Below are positions 53,644-63,687 of a stretch of 64,000 nt of DNA, in pieces. Within the stretch, counting starts at the first letter, position 1, and each line of letters opens with the position of its first letter. Source of the DNA: CALXQW01 sp031553045. GTDB taxonomy: Bacteria; Verrucomicrobiota; Verrucomicrobiia; Opitutales; Intestinicryptomonadaceae. The position numbers were made by a program, and so were the translations under genes. The notes beneath the pieces were generated by a model that made no database searches, was not told the origin of the DNA, and saw only the letters and a program-made list of their open reading frames with translations. The DNA is taken from NCBI GenBank assembly GCA_031553045.1, contig JAVBLZ010000006.1, positions 682,001 through 746,000 of the forward strand, written 5' to 3'.

Positions 53644-54327
53644 TTAAGTGTTTTCAAAATTTCCTTTTGAGAGGTGCAAGCGCCTATCGGTGCGCCCCGC
53701 AAAGCCCTCGTTATGTGTTATAAGAAGCAGCGCCACGGAATTGTTTTTGCACAAATCTAAAAACATAGACATAATTTCTTCGCCCGTAATTTCGTCGAGA
53801 TTGCCCGTAGGCTCGTCCGCCAATACCAATCTTGGAGAGTTTACAAGCGCTCTGGCTATTGCAACCCTCTGCTTTTCGCCGCCAGAAAGCTGGCTTGATA
53901 AGTGCCGCATTCTGTCCTTCAAGCCAACCCTTTCCAAAAGATGCTTTGCAAAATCTTTTGTTTTTGAATTAAAATTTTTTGCTATGCGCAAAGACAAAAT
54001 AACATTCTCCAGAACATTAATCTCTGGCACGAGGCAATAAGACTGAAACACAAATCCCAAAAATTTTGCCCTCAAAAGAGATTGTTTTGAATTTGAAAGA
54101 TTGTCTATGCGTTTGCCTTCCCAAAAGACTTGACCTTCATCGGAACGCTCAAAACTTGCGCATATATTCAAAAATGTGGTCTTGCCGCTACCGCTTTCCC
54201 CCGTCAAAGAGACGCTTTCAGAGGGGCTCAAAGACATATCCAGCCCTTTTAAAACATCAATTTTACCGCCTGAGGGTGAGGCAAAAGATTTTGAAATCCC
54301 CCGTGCTTGCAATATAAAATCAGTCAT
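53644..54327 (-). CDS. lolD: LolD-like ABC transporter ATPase
   Basis: This 227-residue ATPase has Walker A (LTGESGSGKTTFLN), the signature LSGGEKQRVAIARAL and Walker B (RLVLADEPTGNLD). The length and ESGSGK context match the LolD/MacB-like branch. With the permease encoded upstream it should extract lipoproteins from the inner membrane. Its start overlaps the permease stop by eight bases. Confidence 0.85.
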   Translation of the reverse strand: MTDFILQARGISKSFASPSGGKIDVLKGLDMSLSPSESVSLTGESGSGKTTFLNICASFERSDEGQVFWEGKRIDNLSNSKQSLLRAKFLGFVFQSYCLVPEINVLENVILSLRIAKNFNSKTKDFAKHLLERVGLKDRMRHLSSQLSGGEKQRVAIARALVNSPRLVLADEPTGNLDEITGEEIMSMFLDLCKNNSVALLLITHNEGFAGRTDRRLHLSKGNFENT

Positions 54328-55552
54328 TGCGCATTGCCTCCGAAGCTTTTAATTTAGACGCCCAAATTGCAGGTATAAAGCCCGCCAAAGTACACAGCAC
54401 GACCGCAAATAAAGACGCCTTCCAAGCATCACTAAAAGAATATTTTACAGGTAGCTGCGTGAAGAAATAAAAATCTGTAAGGTTTTGTTTTCCGACTATC
54501 AAGTTTACGATTGGCTCTCTATTTTCAAGCACCACATAAGTCAGCAAAAGACCAAATAAAGAACCCAAAAGCCCTATGAAAAAACCCTGCAAACAATACA
54601 TGAAAATTATCTGTAATGGTGTTGCGCCCATTGCACTCATAAGCCCAATTTCCTTTGTTTTACGCAGCACTGACGTGTATAGAGAGATGCAAATTGAAAA
54701 TGACGCCACAATAATTATCAGAAAAATTATGAGACTCATCATGGTTTTTTCCATGGCTATTACTTCCAAAAATTGCTGATTACTGTCAAGCCATGTGCTT
54801 GCCGTCAAAGAAGGAGCTATCTCTTTTTCAATTTCAGAAAGACTGTTCGACAAGGTTGATTCGTCTTTGAGCCTTACCGCAATTTCATGTATGCCATTTG
54901 TGTTTTCAAGCCCGTAAAGCTCTTGCATTCTGCGCAAAGAAACCAACGCACCCATCTTATCCACCAAAGAATAATCTGTATGATAAAAGCCCGCAACACG
55001 CAAAGTAATAGGCATTGGCACTTCATCCTTCTTGATTTTATCCAACATTGTAGGAGAATAAACTTCAACTTTTTCGCCGATAAAAATGCCGTTACCAGCA
55101 GCCAAGCCACGACCCAAAATTATGGAATCATCGTCCAAATCTTCGAGCGTTTTTTTGTCTATGAAATTTTTTTGAACTATTGGCCAAACACATTTGCCAC
55201 GCAAAGTATCGTAACTGCGGAGTATTGGGAAAATCGGCGTATTGCGATACAGCATCATCACAGGCCCTCTTGCGCTAGCCTCGACACTTTCAACATCGCC
55301 ACGTTTTGAGAGACTTTGCAATACGCCTTCATAATCCGTAAAAGCCCGACCGCCTTTTCTGATTATTATGTCCCCGCTTGTGTCGCGCATTTTTTCGCCG
55401 AGCTTGCTGTGAAAACCGTTCATGACGCTCTGCGTGCCAAAAAGACCAAGTATGCCAAGCGCCACGCCCAGTATTGAAACTATGGCAAAAAAAGACACAA
55501 ACTTACCCGTGGGAAAGAGTTGCTTTATTGCTATGTAAAGCCACCACGCCAT
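54320..55552 (-). CDS. lolC: LolC/E-type ABC transporter permease
   Basis: The ATG at 55552, one base after the lysS stop, gives 410 residues; an upstream ATG at 55576 would overlap lysS. An N-terminal TM helix (FFAIVSILGVALGILGLFG), a large periplasmic domain and three C-terminal helices (MMSLIIFLIIIVASFSICI, YCLQGFFIGLLGSLFGLLLT, ASLFAVVLCTLAGFIPAIW) give the MacB/LolC fold. Only one permease gene is present, so a homodimeric complex is likely. Confidence 0.85.
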   Translation of the reverse strand: MAWWLYIAIKQLFPTGKFVSFFAIVSILGVALGILGLFGTQSVMNGFHSKLGEKMRDTSGDIIIRKGGRAFTDYEGVLQSLSKRGDVESVEASARGPVMMLYRNTPIFPILRSYDTLRGKCVWPIVQKNFIDKKTLEDLDDDSIILGRGLAAGNGIFIGEKVEVYSPTMLDKIKKDEVPMPITLRVAGFYHTDYSLVDKMGALVSLRRMQELYGLENTNGIHEIAVRLKDESTLSNSLSEIEKEIAPSLTASTWLDSNQQFLEVIAMEKTMMSLIIFLIIIVASFSICISLYTSVLRKTKEIGLMSAMGATPLQIIFMYCLQGFFIGLLGSLFGLLLTYVVLENREPIVNLIVGKQNLTDFYFFTQLPVKYSFSDAWKASLFAVVLCTLAGFIPAIWASKLKASEAMRND

Positions 55553-55553
55553 T

Positions 55554-57056
55554 CTACTTTTCTTCCGATACGGCAATTTCAGGCCTTAAAGATGGAAACA
55601 AAATTACATCCCTGATATTAGCCGCACCAGTAAGCAATATTATCAATCTGTCTATACCCACGCCCATCCCGCCAGCAGGGGGCATTGCGTGTTCAAGTGC
55701 AGTCAAAAAGTCTTCGTCCAAATTTTGAATTTCTTCACCAACTTGCTCCTCAAACATTTTGCGTTGAATAAACGGATCGTTTTGCTCTGAATATGCAGGC
55801 GCAATTTCTTGACCGTTTATGCAAAGCTCAAACACATCTAAAAATGCGGGGTTTTGCTGATTGAGTTTTGCCAATGGGCAAAGCTCTTTAGGAATTTGTG
55901 TTACGAAGGTAGGCTGTATAAGCTTGGGCTCAACCATTTTGCCATAGACATCGTTTGTGATTTCATAGTCTTCACCCTCAGGGTCAACCTCTATGCCAAA
56001 TTTTTCGCAAGCGGCAAGCTTTTCAGGTTTTGAACGGCTGAACCAATCTTTATCGCCCGTTGCCTCAATCACCAAATTTGAATATGTTTCCTCACGCCAC
56101 TGGCCATCCAAATTTATTATCTGCCCGTCATATCTCTCAATCTGATTCTTACCCAAGACATTTGTGCAAATGCGTGTTATGAGCTCTTTAATGAGCTTCA
56201 TCATGCCCCTGTAATCCGAATATGCCTGATAAACTTCAAGCATTGTAAATTCAGGATTATGGCGGCGGTCTATACCCTCATTTCTAAAAACCCTGCCTAT
56301 TTCAAAAACCCTGTCAAAACCGCCCACAAGCATTCTTTTAAGATGCAATTCCAAAGCTATTCTCAAATAAAAATCACAACCCAAGGCGTTGAAATGAGTA
56401 ATGAACGGCCTAGCCGCAGCACCGCCCGCAATGCCATGCAAAGAAGGAGTTTCAACTTCGGTAAAATCATTATCCCAAAAATACTGACGTATTTCTTTGA
56501 TAATTTTACTGCGTAAAACAAAGCGATTTCTGGATTCTTCATTCACAATCAAATCCAAGTATCTTTGTCTGTAAATTTGTTCGCTATCCGTCAAACCGTG
56601 CCACTTTTCAGGCAGAGGTCTCAATGCCTTTGAAAGCATTTTAAATTCTGAAACCCTGACCGTAATTTCACCTGTCTTTGTTTTAAAGAGCCTGCCTTTA
56701 ACACCAATAATATCGCCCAAATCTACATTTTTTTTGAAGTCATCATTATATGAGCCTTCGGGCAAATCGTCTCTGGAAAAATAAAGCTGAACTACGCCGT
56801 CTCTATCCAAAATTTTAACAAAGCTTGCCTTACCCATTAACCTAAAAACAAGCACCCTTCCAGCCACAGACACCTCTGCGCCAAGCTCGGAACTTTCATC
56901 AAACAATGCAACAGCAGTTTTACTTGTGTGTGTCTGAGCCCAGTCTTGGCGGAATGGATCTATGCCTCTTGAACGCATAGAATCCAACTTGGCTTTTCTT
57001 ACTGCGTACAAGTCATGGGTATTTTCGTGTATATTTTTGTCCTGCTGATTTTCCAT
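55554..57056 (-). CDS. lysS: lysyl-tRNA synthetase, class II
   Basis: This 500-residue class IIb synthetase has an N-terminal OB anticodon-binding domain (about 60-150). The catalytic core carries motif 2 (FRNEGIDRRHNPEFTMLE) and motif 3 (GGMGVGIDRLIILLT). It is the first gene of the operon lysS-lolC-lolD-rph-C_GCAxxG_C_C, joined by overlaps or one-base gaps. Confidence 0.97.
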   Translation of the reverse strand: MENQQDKNIHENTHDLYAVRKAKLDSMRSRGIDPFRQDWAQTHTSKTAVALFDESSELGAEVSVAGRVLVFRLMGKASFVKILDRDGVVQLYFSRDDLPEGSYNDDFKKNVDLGDIIGVKGRLFKTKTGEITVRVSEFKMLSKALRPLPEKWHGLTDSEQIYRQRYLDLIVNEESRNRFVLRSKIIKEIRQYFWDNDFTEVETPSLHGIAGGAAARPFITHFNALGCDFYLRIALELHLKRMLVGGFDRVFEIGRVFRNEGIDRRHNPEFTMLEVYQAYSDYRGMMKLIKELITRICTNVLGKNQIERYDGQIINLDGQWREETYSNLVIEATGDKDWFSRSKPEKLAACEKFGIEVDPEGEDYEITNDVYGKMVEPKLIQPTFVTQIPKELCPLAKLNQQNPAFLDVFELCINGQEIAPAYSEQNDPFIQRKMFEEQVGEEIQNLDEDFLTALEHAMPPAGGMGVGIDRLIILLTGAANIRDVILFPSLRPEIAVSEEK

Positions 57057-57164
57057 ATTTATTAAAAAAAATGTCTGAAGAATATTTCATAGCATAATTA
57101 AAAATTCAAGCATAATGCTTAAATTAAAAATACTATATCGATTTTGTTTTGCGCCCTATAAAGC

Positions 57165-57195
57165 AAAAGACCGAGCAAGAATGCTCGGTCCTTTT
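57165..57195 (-). terminator. terminator of the beta-barrel gene
   Basis: GACCGAGCA and TGCTCGGTC form a nine-base-pair stem with an AGAA loop. On the minus strand it is followed by TTTTGCTTT, about 20 bases after the stop at 57217. Confidence 0.75.
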
Positions 57196-57216
57196 ATCAA
57201 AGTTTCAAACAAGAAA

Positions 57217-58374
57217 TTAGTACTTGATAGACACGCTCATATCAATGATATGCTGCTGGTAATCACGAACATTAGACATGTTTGTGAGGTAGCGATAGCC
57301 TGCTGCCAATGAAAGATACTTTGTTGGGTCATAAACTACGCCAACTGATGCTACGATTTCATCGTCAACACGGTTTGTTGGGGTTCTGAGGTATTCAGAA
57401 TTCTGATAAGCAAAAGCTGCTCTTGTCTTTACGAGGTCTGTGATTGCGTAGAATGCGCCAAGTTCACAACCTGTATTGATAACAGACTGACGTGATGAAC
57501 CGTTGCCGAAGTCACGGAATGCCCTGAGGAATGTGGTGATTTTTTCAGTTGCACGGTAGTCAAGTTTGCCAGAGAAAGAGAAGTCTAAGTCATCAACACC
57601 GGACATATGACGATTCTGCACACCAAGGTAGATAGAACCAGAAAGCTTTGCAGTAATTTCAGCACGTGCGGTAACGCCAAATAAATTGTCGCAACGTGAA
57701 TTACCATAGAATGAGCTTGCGCCACTCCAGTAGTCAACATAGCGGAATTGGTACATAAGACCTACACTGATTTTTTCTGTAACTCTGTAGAAAATGCTAA
57801 CAGGAATGCTCCAAGTATCGCTATCTGAGTACACATCGCGGTAGTCTACGAATGATTCTCTGTACCATGAGAAACCAAGCTCACCAAAGAGCTTTTCTGT
57901 GAAGTCATAAGAACCATTTATACCAGCATTATATACATCACGACGTACGAGGTCTGAAATATATGTGCCCGTAATTGGATCAAGACCACCAACAGTAGAA
58001 CTGTTTTGAGCAAGCTGACGGAATGAAAAGAATGCATCTATAGTATAGAATGCTTCTTCATAAGCTGCTGTTGCAAAAACATTAGCCAAATTGTTGTCAA
58101 ACTTAGAGTTTGATATATAACGGTTAAGTTCTTCATATGCTTTAACATTGAACTTAAATTTGCTTGTGCGACCATAATCGACTTCAGCACCCAATCTGAT
58201 TGTTGCTACATAGTCGTCAACAGCATTTTGAGAAGCCAACAGGATATTGCTGTCCCATTTGCCATGCACGGAACCCCTAAAATAAATGTCTGTCTGATCA
58301 CCTATTGTAAGGAGTGGCGCTGCGTTCAACGCAACTGATGCGAGTAATAACGATGATACTAATATTTTTTTCAT
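57217..58374 (-). CDS. outer membrane beta-barrel protein
   Basis: This 385-residue protein has a signal peptide (KILVSSLLLASVALNAA), many amphipathic strands with alternating aromatic residues (YFRGSVHGKWDSNILL, YYRDVYSDSDTWSIPVSIFY-like segments), and a C-terminal strand ending in SVSIKY, which fits the aromatic C-terminus of Bam substrates, although the last residue is Tyr not Phe. It is a probable outer-membrane barrel of about 16-18 strands. The specific family and ligand are unknown. It is monocistronic, with its own terminator. Confidence 0.8.
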   Translation of the reverse strand: MKKILVSSLLLASVALNAAPLLTIGDQTDIYFRGSVHGKWDSNILLASQNAVDDYVATIRLGAEVDYGRTSKFKFNVKAYEELNRYISNSKFDNNLANVFATAAYEEAFYTIDAFFSFRQLAQNSSTVGGLDPITGTYISDLVRRDVYNAGINGSYDFTEKLFGELGFSWYRESFVDYRDVYSDSDTWSIPVSIFYRVTEKISVGLMYQFRYVDYWSGASSFYGNSRCDNLFGVTARAEITAKLSGSIYLGVQNRHMSGVDDLDFSFSGKLDYRATEKITTFLRAFRDFGNGSSRQSVINTGCELGAFYAITDLVKTRAAFAYQNSEYLRTPTNRVDDEIVASVGVVYDPTKYLSLAAGYRYLTNMSNVRDYQQHIIDMSVSIKY

Positions 58375-58602
58375 GATGTTTGTTACTTTGTTAAATTTGC
58401 CTATTGTTTTCCCTAGTTATGAAATCAGAATTGTTACTTTTCATATTTAGTCAATATTTTTTTTATTTTTTTTCAGGCTCCCCTCTGACAAAAAGCCCAC
58501 CTGCAGTCAATACTTCCTATTATAATACAAATAGAAATTTTTGGCTTGAAAAATCAATCTTATCAACCTTGAATTTACCATTCATACTAAAACGTACGTG
58601 TA
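58375..58602. other. intergenic region between divergent genes
   Basis: These 228 bases are AT-rich and separate the beta-barrel gene (-) from the TPR gene (+). A TATAAT at 58521 has no convincing -35 at the right spacing. No RNA gene or repeat was seen. An open frame here has no support as a gene. Confidence 0.4.
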
Positions 58603-60324
58603 ATGCAAGCAAAGCAAAAGTTTCAAGAATCAGCAAAACAAGACCTAACCTACTCCGCCTTGTTTGGTTTAGCCAGAAGTTACAAGAGCCAAAACAACAC
58701 TTGGCACTTTAAGTTTCTTTGGGGACGAATATTCATACTTTTATTTTCCCTTGCGTTGGCAGGTTGGATTTTACTCTCCACTATAATATATATAGCATTC
58801 AAATACACTCGCAATTACGATGAGATGACATTCCTAAAGGCAATCATAATGCCTTTTAACAGAGCCGGACACAATACGATGGTGGGAGACTACAATATAC
58901 AGAAAGCCAAAGAGGCAATGGAGGTCGGCACTTCTGAAAAATACAGGGAAGCGTATGAGTCTGTCAGAGACGGGGTGTCGCGCTCTCCCCGCAATCTTGA
59001 CGGGAAAATGATCTTATCAAAATTCTATATCCACTTTTTTAACAGGCCGGATTATGGGATAAAAGCTTTGGAGTCGGGGTTTCCCGCCGCCAAAGAAAAC
59101 CCTGAATATATGACGCTGTACATTCAGACACTCTTGCAGGAATCTGAAGACTTAAGGCTGGCAAGGGTTGCATCAAAACTTTTAGACATTGGCGTAAAAA
59201 ATGAAACCTCACGCTTGCAGTTGGCGTTGGCGCTTGGCACTGTCTATGCGCTTCACGGGGGGTATTCTAAATCTAATGAGGTAATCAAAAAATACGGTCT
59301 GGAAAATAGCGTGCAAGGGCTGATAAGAATTTCCAAAAATTCTTGGGAACAAGGGCTTCATGACGAGGCAATAAGTATTTTGGTAGATAATGTTTCTAAA
59401 ATGTATAAGCCTGAGCCAATCTACGCATTGCTCATGAGCTATTACAACATACTTGGCGATTATGAGACCGCAAAAAAATACGCCACACTGCGCGCCATTG
59501 AAGACCCATTATCTGTCAAACAGAGGGTTGACTATTTAAAACTTCTTTCAAAATCCGGACACAAGCCCGAAGCAGACAAACAAATAGAAGTTGTATTCAA
59601 ACAGTACAAAAGCGACGCCAGATCTTTGGTATATGTTGCAAACTATGCTGCGGTTGAAGGAAATTTGGATTTGATGAAAAGAATTTATGATACCGCATTG
59701 CGTAACAATTACCCAATAGCGCCCTTCTGTCTGCTTTATTTGGAGTCTATGCTTTCTTTAGGTAACTATCAGTCTGCCGCAGACTTTGCGGAAGAAATTT
59801 CCAGAGAAAAACCCCTTTGGTCCAGACGTTATGAAGATGTGCTTAAGTGCTTGAAAATTGTTGCGTACTACGCCGTGGGCAATATTTCAATGTCTGAGGT
59901 TTTACTCAATGAGATTGTCGGCAAGGAGAGCGTGCCCGTTAAGAACCTTGTTGCCACGGCACGCAGGTTGGATAAACTCAACGCTTCCATGTTTGCATAC
60001 AAACTGTTGGAATCTGCCGTGCGCAAAGATCCAAAGCATTTGCTTGCCCTTACCAGGCTTGTGCAGATGGACATCAAAATAGGCAACTCCACAAATTTGA
60101 ATAAAAATATCTCAAAACTTTTGACGATGCGCCGCCCTCCCAAGGAGCTCATTGAAGACGCCAGAAACAACCTGAACAGCGACAAATTCATATTTACCCA
60201 AGATAGGGATAAAATCATGAAAAATATTACAATGCTGGTTACCAGAGAGGCTTCTGAAAAGTCATTTATCAATATGGGCACTTCTTACGAAGAAGGTCTG
60301 GACAATTCCATGTTGGAGAATTGA
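58603..60324 (+). CDS. membrane-anchored TPR-repeat protein
   Basis: This 573-residue protein has one TM helix near 46-66 (RIFILLFSLALAGWILLSTI), so most of the protein is on one side of the membrane. The remainder is alpha-helical repeats (for example ILVDNVSKMYKPEPIYALLMSYYNILGDYETAKKYA, split across helices) with TPR-like spacing and A/L/Y at repeat positions. TPR proteins act as scaffolds; no partner can be named. It is a single gene. Confidence 0.7.
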   Translation: MQAKQKFQESAKQDLTYSALFGLARSYKSQNNTWHFKFLWGRIFILLFSLALAGWILLSTIIYIAFKYTRNYDEMTFLKAIIMPFNRAGHNTMVGDYNIQKAKEAMEVGTSEKYREAYESVRDGVSRSPRNLDGKMILSKFYIHFFNRPDYGIKALESGFPAAKENPEYMTLYIQTLLQESEDLRLARVASKLLDIGVKNETSRLQLALALGTVYALHGGYSKSNEVIKKYGLENSVQGLIRISKNSWEQGLHDEAISILVDNVSKMYKPEPIYALLMSYYNILGDYETAKKYATLRAIEDPLSVKQRVDYLKLLSKSGHKPEADKQIEVVFKQYKSDARSLVYVANYAAVEGNLDLMKRIYDTALRNNYPIAPFCLLYLESMLSLGNYQSAADFAEEISREKPLWSRRYEDVLKCLKIVAYYAVGNISMSEVLLNEIVGKESVPVKNLVATARRLDKLNASMFAYKLLESAVRKDPKHLLALTRLVQMDIKIGNSTNLNKNISKLLTMRRPPKELIEDARNNLNSDKFIFTQDRDKIMKNITMLVTREASEKSFINMGTSYEEGLDNSMLEN

Positions 60325-60496
60325 TTGTTGTAAACGTACTTTAATAATGCGGTTTGATTGACTGCAAATAAATCTATTCCCCAAAACCATTTGGGTTACA
60401 GTCAAGTGCACGTTAGACTAATTTGACATAGTTTTTTGAGTTCTTACATATCGCAAAAAACATGTTTGATGTGCGGTAAAAAAACTGCCATCTTGA

Positions 60497-61174
60497 ATGT
60501 ATATGTACAAATATACGGAAATAGATTTTGCATCGTGGCCACGTACAAGGCTGTTTGAACATTTCAAAAATTTTACATCGCCGGGTATCAACGTTACTTG
60601 CAAGCTTGACGCAAAAATTCTTTGCGGATTTGCGAAAAGCAACAACGAATCGCTATTTTTGCTCTCTTTATATTCCATACTGCGTGTGGCAAACTTTATT
60701 CCGGAAATGCGGCAGCGTGAACTTGACGGCAAAGTCGTAGAATTTGAACGCATTGGCGCAATCACGCCGATTATGCCTTGTGGCGAAAAAAATTTTGTAG
60801 AAATTATTTGCGGCTATGAAGACGACTTCCCTACCTTCAAAGCGCAATGCGCCCCCTTGATTGAAGCCGTAAAATCCGGCAAAAACCACAGCATACCCGC
60901 CGTGCGTGAAGACACAATATGCGCCACTTGCAACCCATGGTTTCATTTTGATGCGGCAACGTTTGCGACATTTTCGCCCCACCAAAGCATGCCGCTTATA
61001 GCCTGGGGGAAAGTTAAGGACGGCCTCATGCCGCTTACCCTGCGTGCGAATCATTGTTTTATCGACGGCATTCATATTGGCGAGTTCTACAACAAGCTCC
61101 AGCGATTTTTTGAAAACCCTGCGGAACTCTATGAAAAGACCGAATCAGACACTGCGAAAATTCAAAATCATTGA
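60497..61174 (+). CDS. chloramphenicol acetyltransferase (CatA)-like protein
   Basis: This 225-residue protein matches the CAT family in length and layout. The N-terminus FASWPRTRLFEHF resembles the usual 'WxRxxHFxxF'. The catalytic motif HCFIDG has His186 and Asp190, and NPWFHFDA lies upstream, as in CAT. A true CAT would use acetyl-CoA to O-acetylate chloramphenicol, but many family members act on other substrates. The start could be the ATG at 60503. It ends about 128 bases before the tRNA gene on the opposite strand. Resistance is not proven. Confidence 0.75.
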   Translation: MYMYKYTEIDFASWPRTRLFEHFKNFTSPGINVTCKLDAKILCGFAKSNNESLFLLSLYSILRVANFIPEMRQRELDGKVVEFERIGAITPIMPCGEKNFVEIICGYEDDFPTFKAQCAPLIEAVKSGKNHSIPAVREDTICATCNPWFHFDAATFATFSPHQSMPLIAWGKVKDGLMPLTLRANHCFIDGIHIGEFYNKLQRFFENPAELYEKTESDTAKIQNH

Positions 61175-61252
61175 GGCAAATATTGTTATTTACACCGCAC
61201 TTGGTCTAGCGATTTTTTGTCCGCAGTTAAATGAAATAGGCTCTAGCATCGG

Positions 61253-61287
61253 CAAAAAAAAACTGCCGCCTTTTTTGGGCGACAGTT
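61253..61287 (-). terminator. terminator of the initiator tRNA gene
   Basis: On the minus strand, AACTGTCGCC and GGCGGCAGTT form a stem with one mismatch around a short A-rich loop, followed by a T-run (61253-61260). It lies about 16 bases past the tRNA 3' end. Confidence 0.8.
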
Positions 61288-61302
61288 CTCATGGTTTGAA
61301 AT

Positions 61303-61379
<77 letters not shown>

Positions 61380-61504
61380 ATAAATTTAAGAGCCGAATAA
61401 GATACTATTTTTTTTTCTTTGCAAGCGTTATTTACATTTTTTTTGCAAATAAGTTTTATCAGCTAAAAAACATCTTCAAAAAAAATATATCCGCCAAACA
61501 CTTA

Positions 61505-62191
61505 TTAACCAAAAATCTTTTTAAAAGCCGCTTTGAATTTTTCAACAAAGTTGTCTTTTTTTATAACGATAGGCGTTTCTATATATAGACAATGTTTACA
61601 TTCTGAAAGTATCTTCAAAGATTCTTCATAGAGCCTAAGCCCCATCCAAGCGTCGGTTGCGGCGTAATCCAACTGTTTTTGAGTGAGAATTTCACTAGCC
61701 CAATTGCTCAGTTGTGCGCTTTTGGAAATACGTTCTCCAAGTATTGCGGCGCAAAGGTTTTTCATGCCTGTATTTATAATACCAATTTTTTGCGTGTACT
61801 TGCTAATTTCTTCAAAACCGGCAGGGGTGAAATTTTTGAGCTGGCGTAGCGCCTTAATGTCTCCTGCTATTGCAAGCCCCACCTTTTTAATTTCTTCAGA
61901 CTCCAAAACTTTATAGAGTTTGTCCAAAGATTCATTCAAAGGCTCAAGCCTGAATATCCACGCCTTGGTATTTGTAGAAAGTTGTAAAACGCTGACTTTA
62001 TTTTGCGCCCCTTTTTGGAAAGACGGTTTTGTTTCGGTATCAAAGCCTAAAAGAGTTTCCTTCAATATATCCGGCAAAACCGAATCCAATTTCTCGGAAG
62101 TTTCAACGAGTATGATTTCACCTTCAAACTTCCGCATTGGAAGCAGGTGAACACATTCATTATTGATTCTCTGTGGATACGCACATTTCAT
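61505..62191 (-). CDS. RNase D-like 3'-5' exonuclease
   Basis: This 228-residue protein has a DEDDy exonuclease domain: LLGFDTETKP holds the first Asp-x-Glu, and GLAIAGDIKAL, a LCAAILG region and LDYAATDAWMGLRLYE supply the later acidic residues and Tyr. It acts on RNA or DNA 3' ends with two metal ions. The C-terminal 25 residues are Lys-rich. It has no HRDC domain, so it is shorter than RNase D proper. It lies 125 bases from the tRNA gene on the same strand. Confidence 0.8.
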   Translation of the reverse strand: MKCAYPQRINNECVHLLPMRKFEGEIILVETSEKLDSVLPDILKETLLGFDTETKPSFQKGAQNKVSVLQLSTNTKAWIFRLEPLNESLDKLYKVLESEEIKKVGLAIAGDIKALRQLKNFTPAGFEEISKYTQKIGIINTGMKNLCAAILGERISKSAQLSNWASEILTQKQLDYAATDAWMGLRLYEESLKILSECKHCLYIETPIVIKKDNFVEKFKAAFKKIFG

Positions 62192-62358
62192 TGGAAAGTT
62201 TGTTTTGTAAAGATTAGTAAAAAAAAATCCACAAAAAAATTTTTATTTTTTCCAAATGCAAAATTTTAGTTAGCTTAAAAAAAAGATTTACTAAAGAATA
62301 AATATTATTAAGACTCCTCACCTTTGAAATAAAATCAATTTTTTAACAAAACATAATT

Positions 62359-63624
62359 ATGGAAGATAATCTCATAGGAAACGTATTAGTTGCTCAATCA
62401 GGCGGTCCAACAGCCGTCATTAATGCAAGCTTGGCGGGCATCATCACAGAGGCCCTCAACCATGACAACATTGAAGAAATTTACGGCGGTCTAAACGGCG
62501 TTGCGGGTATTCTTACTGAAGATATGATAGACCTTGCGGCGGAATCTCAGCAGACTGTGCGCGGCTTGCGCAACACACCCGGTTCAGCTCTTGGCACTTG
62601 CCGCTACAAGCTCAAGAAAGATCAAGATTTCCAGCGTGTTGTAGAAGTTTTTAAAGCGCACAACATACGCTATTTCTTTTATATCGGCGGCAATGACTCT
62701 CAAGATACCGCAAGTAAAATTGCGGCTGCTGCAAGTGCGCAAAATTATGAAATGCGCATCATAGGCGTTCCAAAGACTGTCGATAATGACTTGGTGCGCA
62801 CCGACCATTGCCCAGGATACGGCAGCGTTGTAAAATATCTTTCCGCCACAATACGTGAACTTGCCGCAGACCATGAGGCTATGGGCAAACACAATTTGGT
62901 TTCCATAGTTGAAGTTATGGGCAGAAACGCAGGCTGGATAGCCGCAGGCACCACAATAGCAAAAAGACGCAATCAGCCTGAAGACGCTCCGCACATCATA
63001 CTTTTGCCAGAGGTTGCGTTTGACGCAAATTACTTCATTGCGCAAGTTTCAGAATGTTTAAAGAAAAACAAATTCTGTTTGGTTGTCGCAAGCGAAGGTT
63101 TGGTTGATGCAAACGGCAATTATGTGGCAGCAACAGACGCCAAAGATTCTTTCGGACACTCTCAGCTTGGCGGCGTCGGCGAATATTTGCAGAAAATTGT
63201 TGAAACAAATCTTTCAGGTGTGAATGCCCGTTCTTGTAAGCTTGGTCATGCACAGCGTGCGGCTTCTCATTGCAGTTCTTTGACGGATGCCAATGAAGCT
63301 TTCCTTTGCGGTCAAGCGGCTGTAAAGGCGGCAATAGACGGTCAGTCGGGCAAGATGGTTGCAATGGTGCGTACAGATTCTGACAAATACGGCGTTGAAA
63401 CAACCCTTGTAGATTTGGAAGAAATTGCAAACGGCGTAAAGCATTTTCCAGAAAATTGGATTGCCGAAGACAGAATTTCTATCAGCTATCAATTCAATAA
63501 ATACATACTGCCTTTGATTCAGGGTGAAGTTGTAGTGCCTTATGAAAACGGCCTTCCAACTTTTGCAAGGCTTTCTAAAAATAAGATTGCCCCAATGCTG
63601 CCATCTTACGATATTTCACAGTAA
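62359..63624 (+). CDS. pfp: pyrophosphate-dependent 6-phosphofructokinase
   Basis: This 421-residue protein has the PFK motifs QSGGPTAVINAS and IGGNDSQDTAS, and GVPKTVDNDL, in which the Lys (ATP-dependent enzymes have Gly) indicates PPi use. VEVMGRNAGWIAAG and a GHAQRAASHCSS segment bind the fructose phosphate. It interconverts fructose-6-P and fructose-1,6-bisP. It is monocistronic, with a terminator after its stop. Confidence 0.88.
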   Translation: MEDNLIGNVLVAQSGGPTAVINASLAGIITEALNHDNIEEIYGGLNGVAGILTEDMIDLAAESQQTVRGLRNTPGSALGTCRYKLKKDQDFQRVVEVFKAHNIRYFFYIGGNDSQDTASKIAAAASAQNYEMRIIGVPKTVDNDLVRTDHCPGYGSVVKYLSATIRELAADHEAMGKHNLVSIVEVMGRNAGWIAAGTTIAKRRNQPEDAPHIILLPEVAFDANYFIAQVSECLKKNKFCLVVASEGLVDANGNYVAATDAKDSFGHSQLGGVGEYLQKIVETNLSGVNARSCKLGHAQRAASHCSSLTDANEAFLCGQAAVKAAIDGQSGKMVAMVRTDSDKYGVETTLVDLEEIANGVKHFPENWIAEDRISISYQFNKYILPLIQGEVVVPYENGLPTFARLSKNKIAPMLPSYDISQ

Positions 63625-63636
63625 AACTTTTAACCT

Positions 63637-63670
63637 GCGGCGTTCGGAAAATTACCGAATGCCGCTTTCT
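63637..63670 (+). terminator. terminator after pfp
   Basis: GCGGC-G-TTCGG and CCGAA-T-GCCGC form a ten-base-pair stem with one internal mismatch around AAAATTA, followed by TTTCTTT. It lies about 12 bases after the pfp stop. Confidence 0.8.
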
Positions 63671-63687
63671 TTAGAAACTGCTATAAA

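Noticed and set aside
58404..58712. 102-residue plus-strand frame upstream of the TPR gene
   Set aside because: It is AT-rich, has no domain, and overlaps the TPR gene start in another frame.
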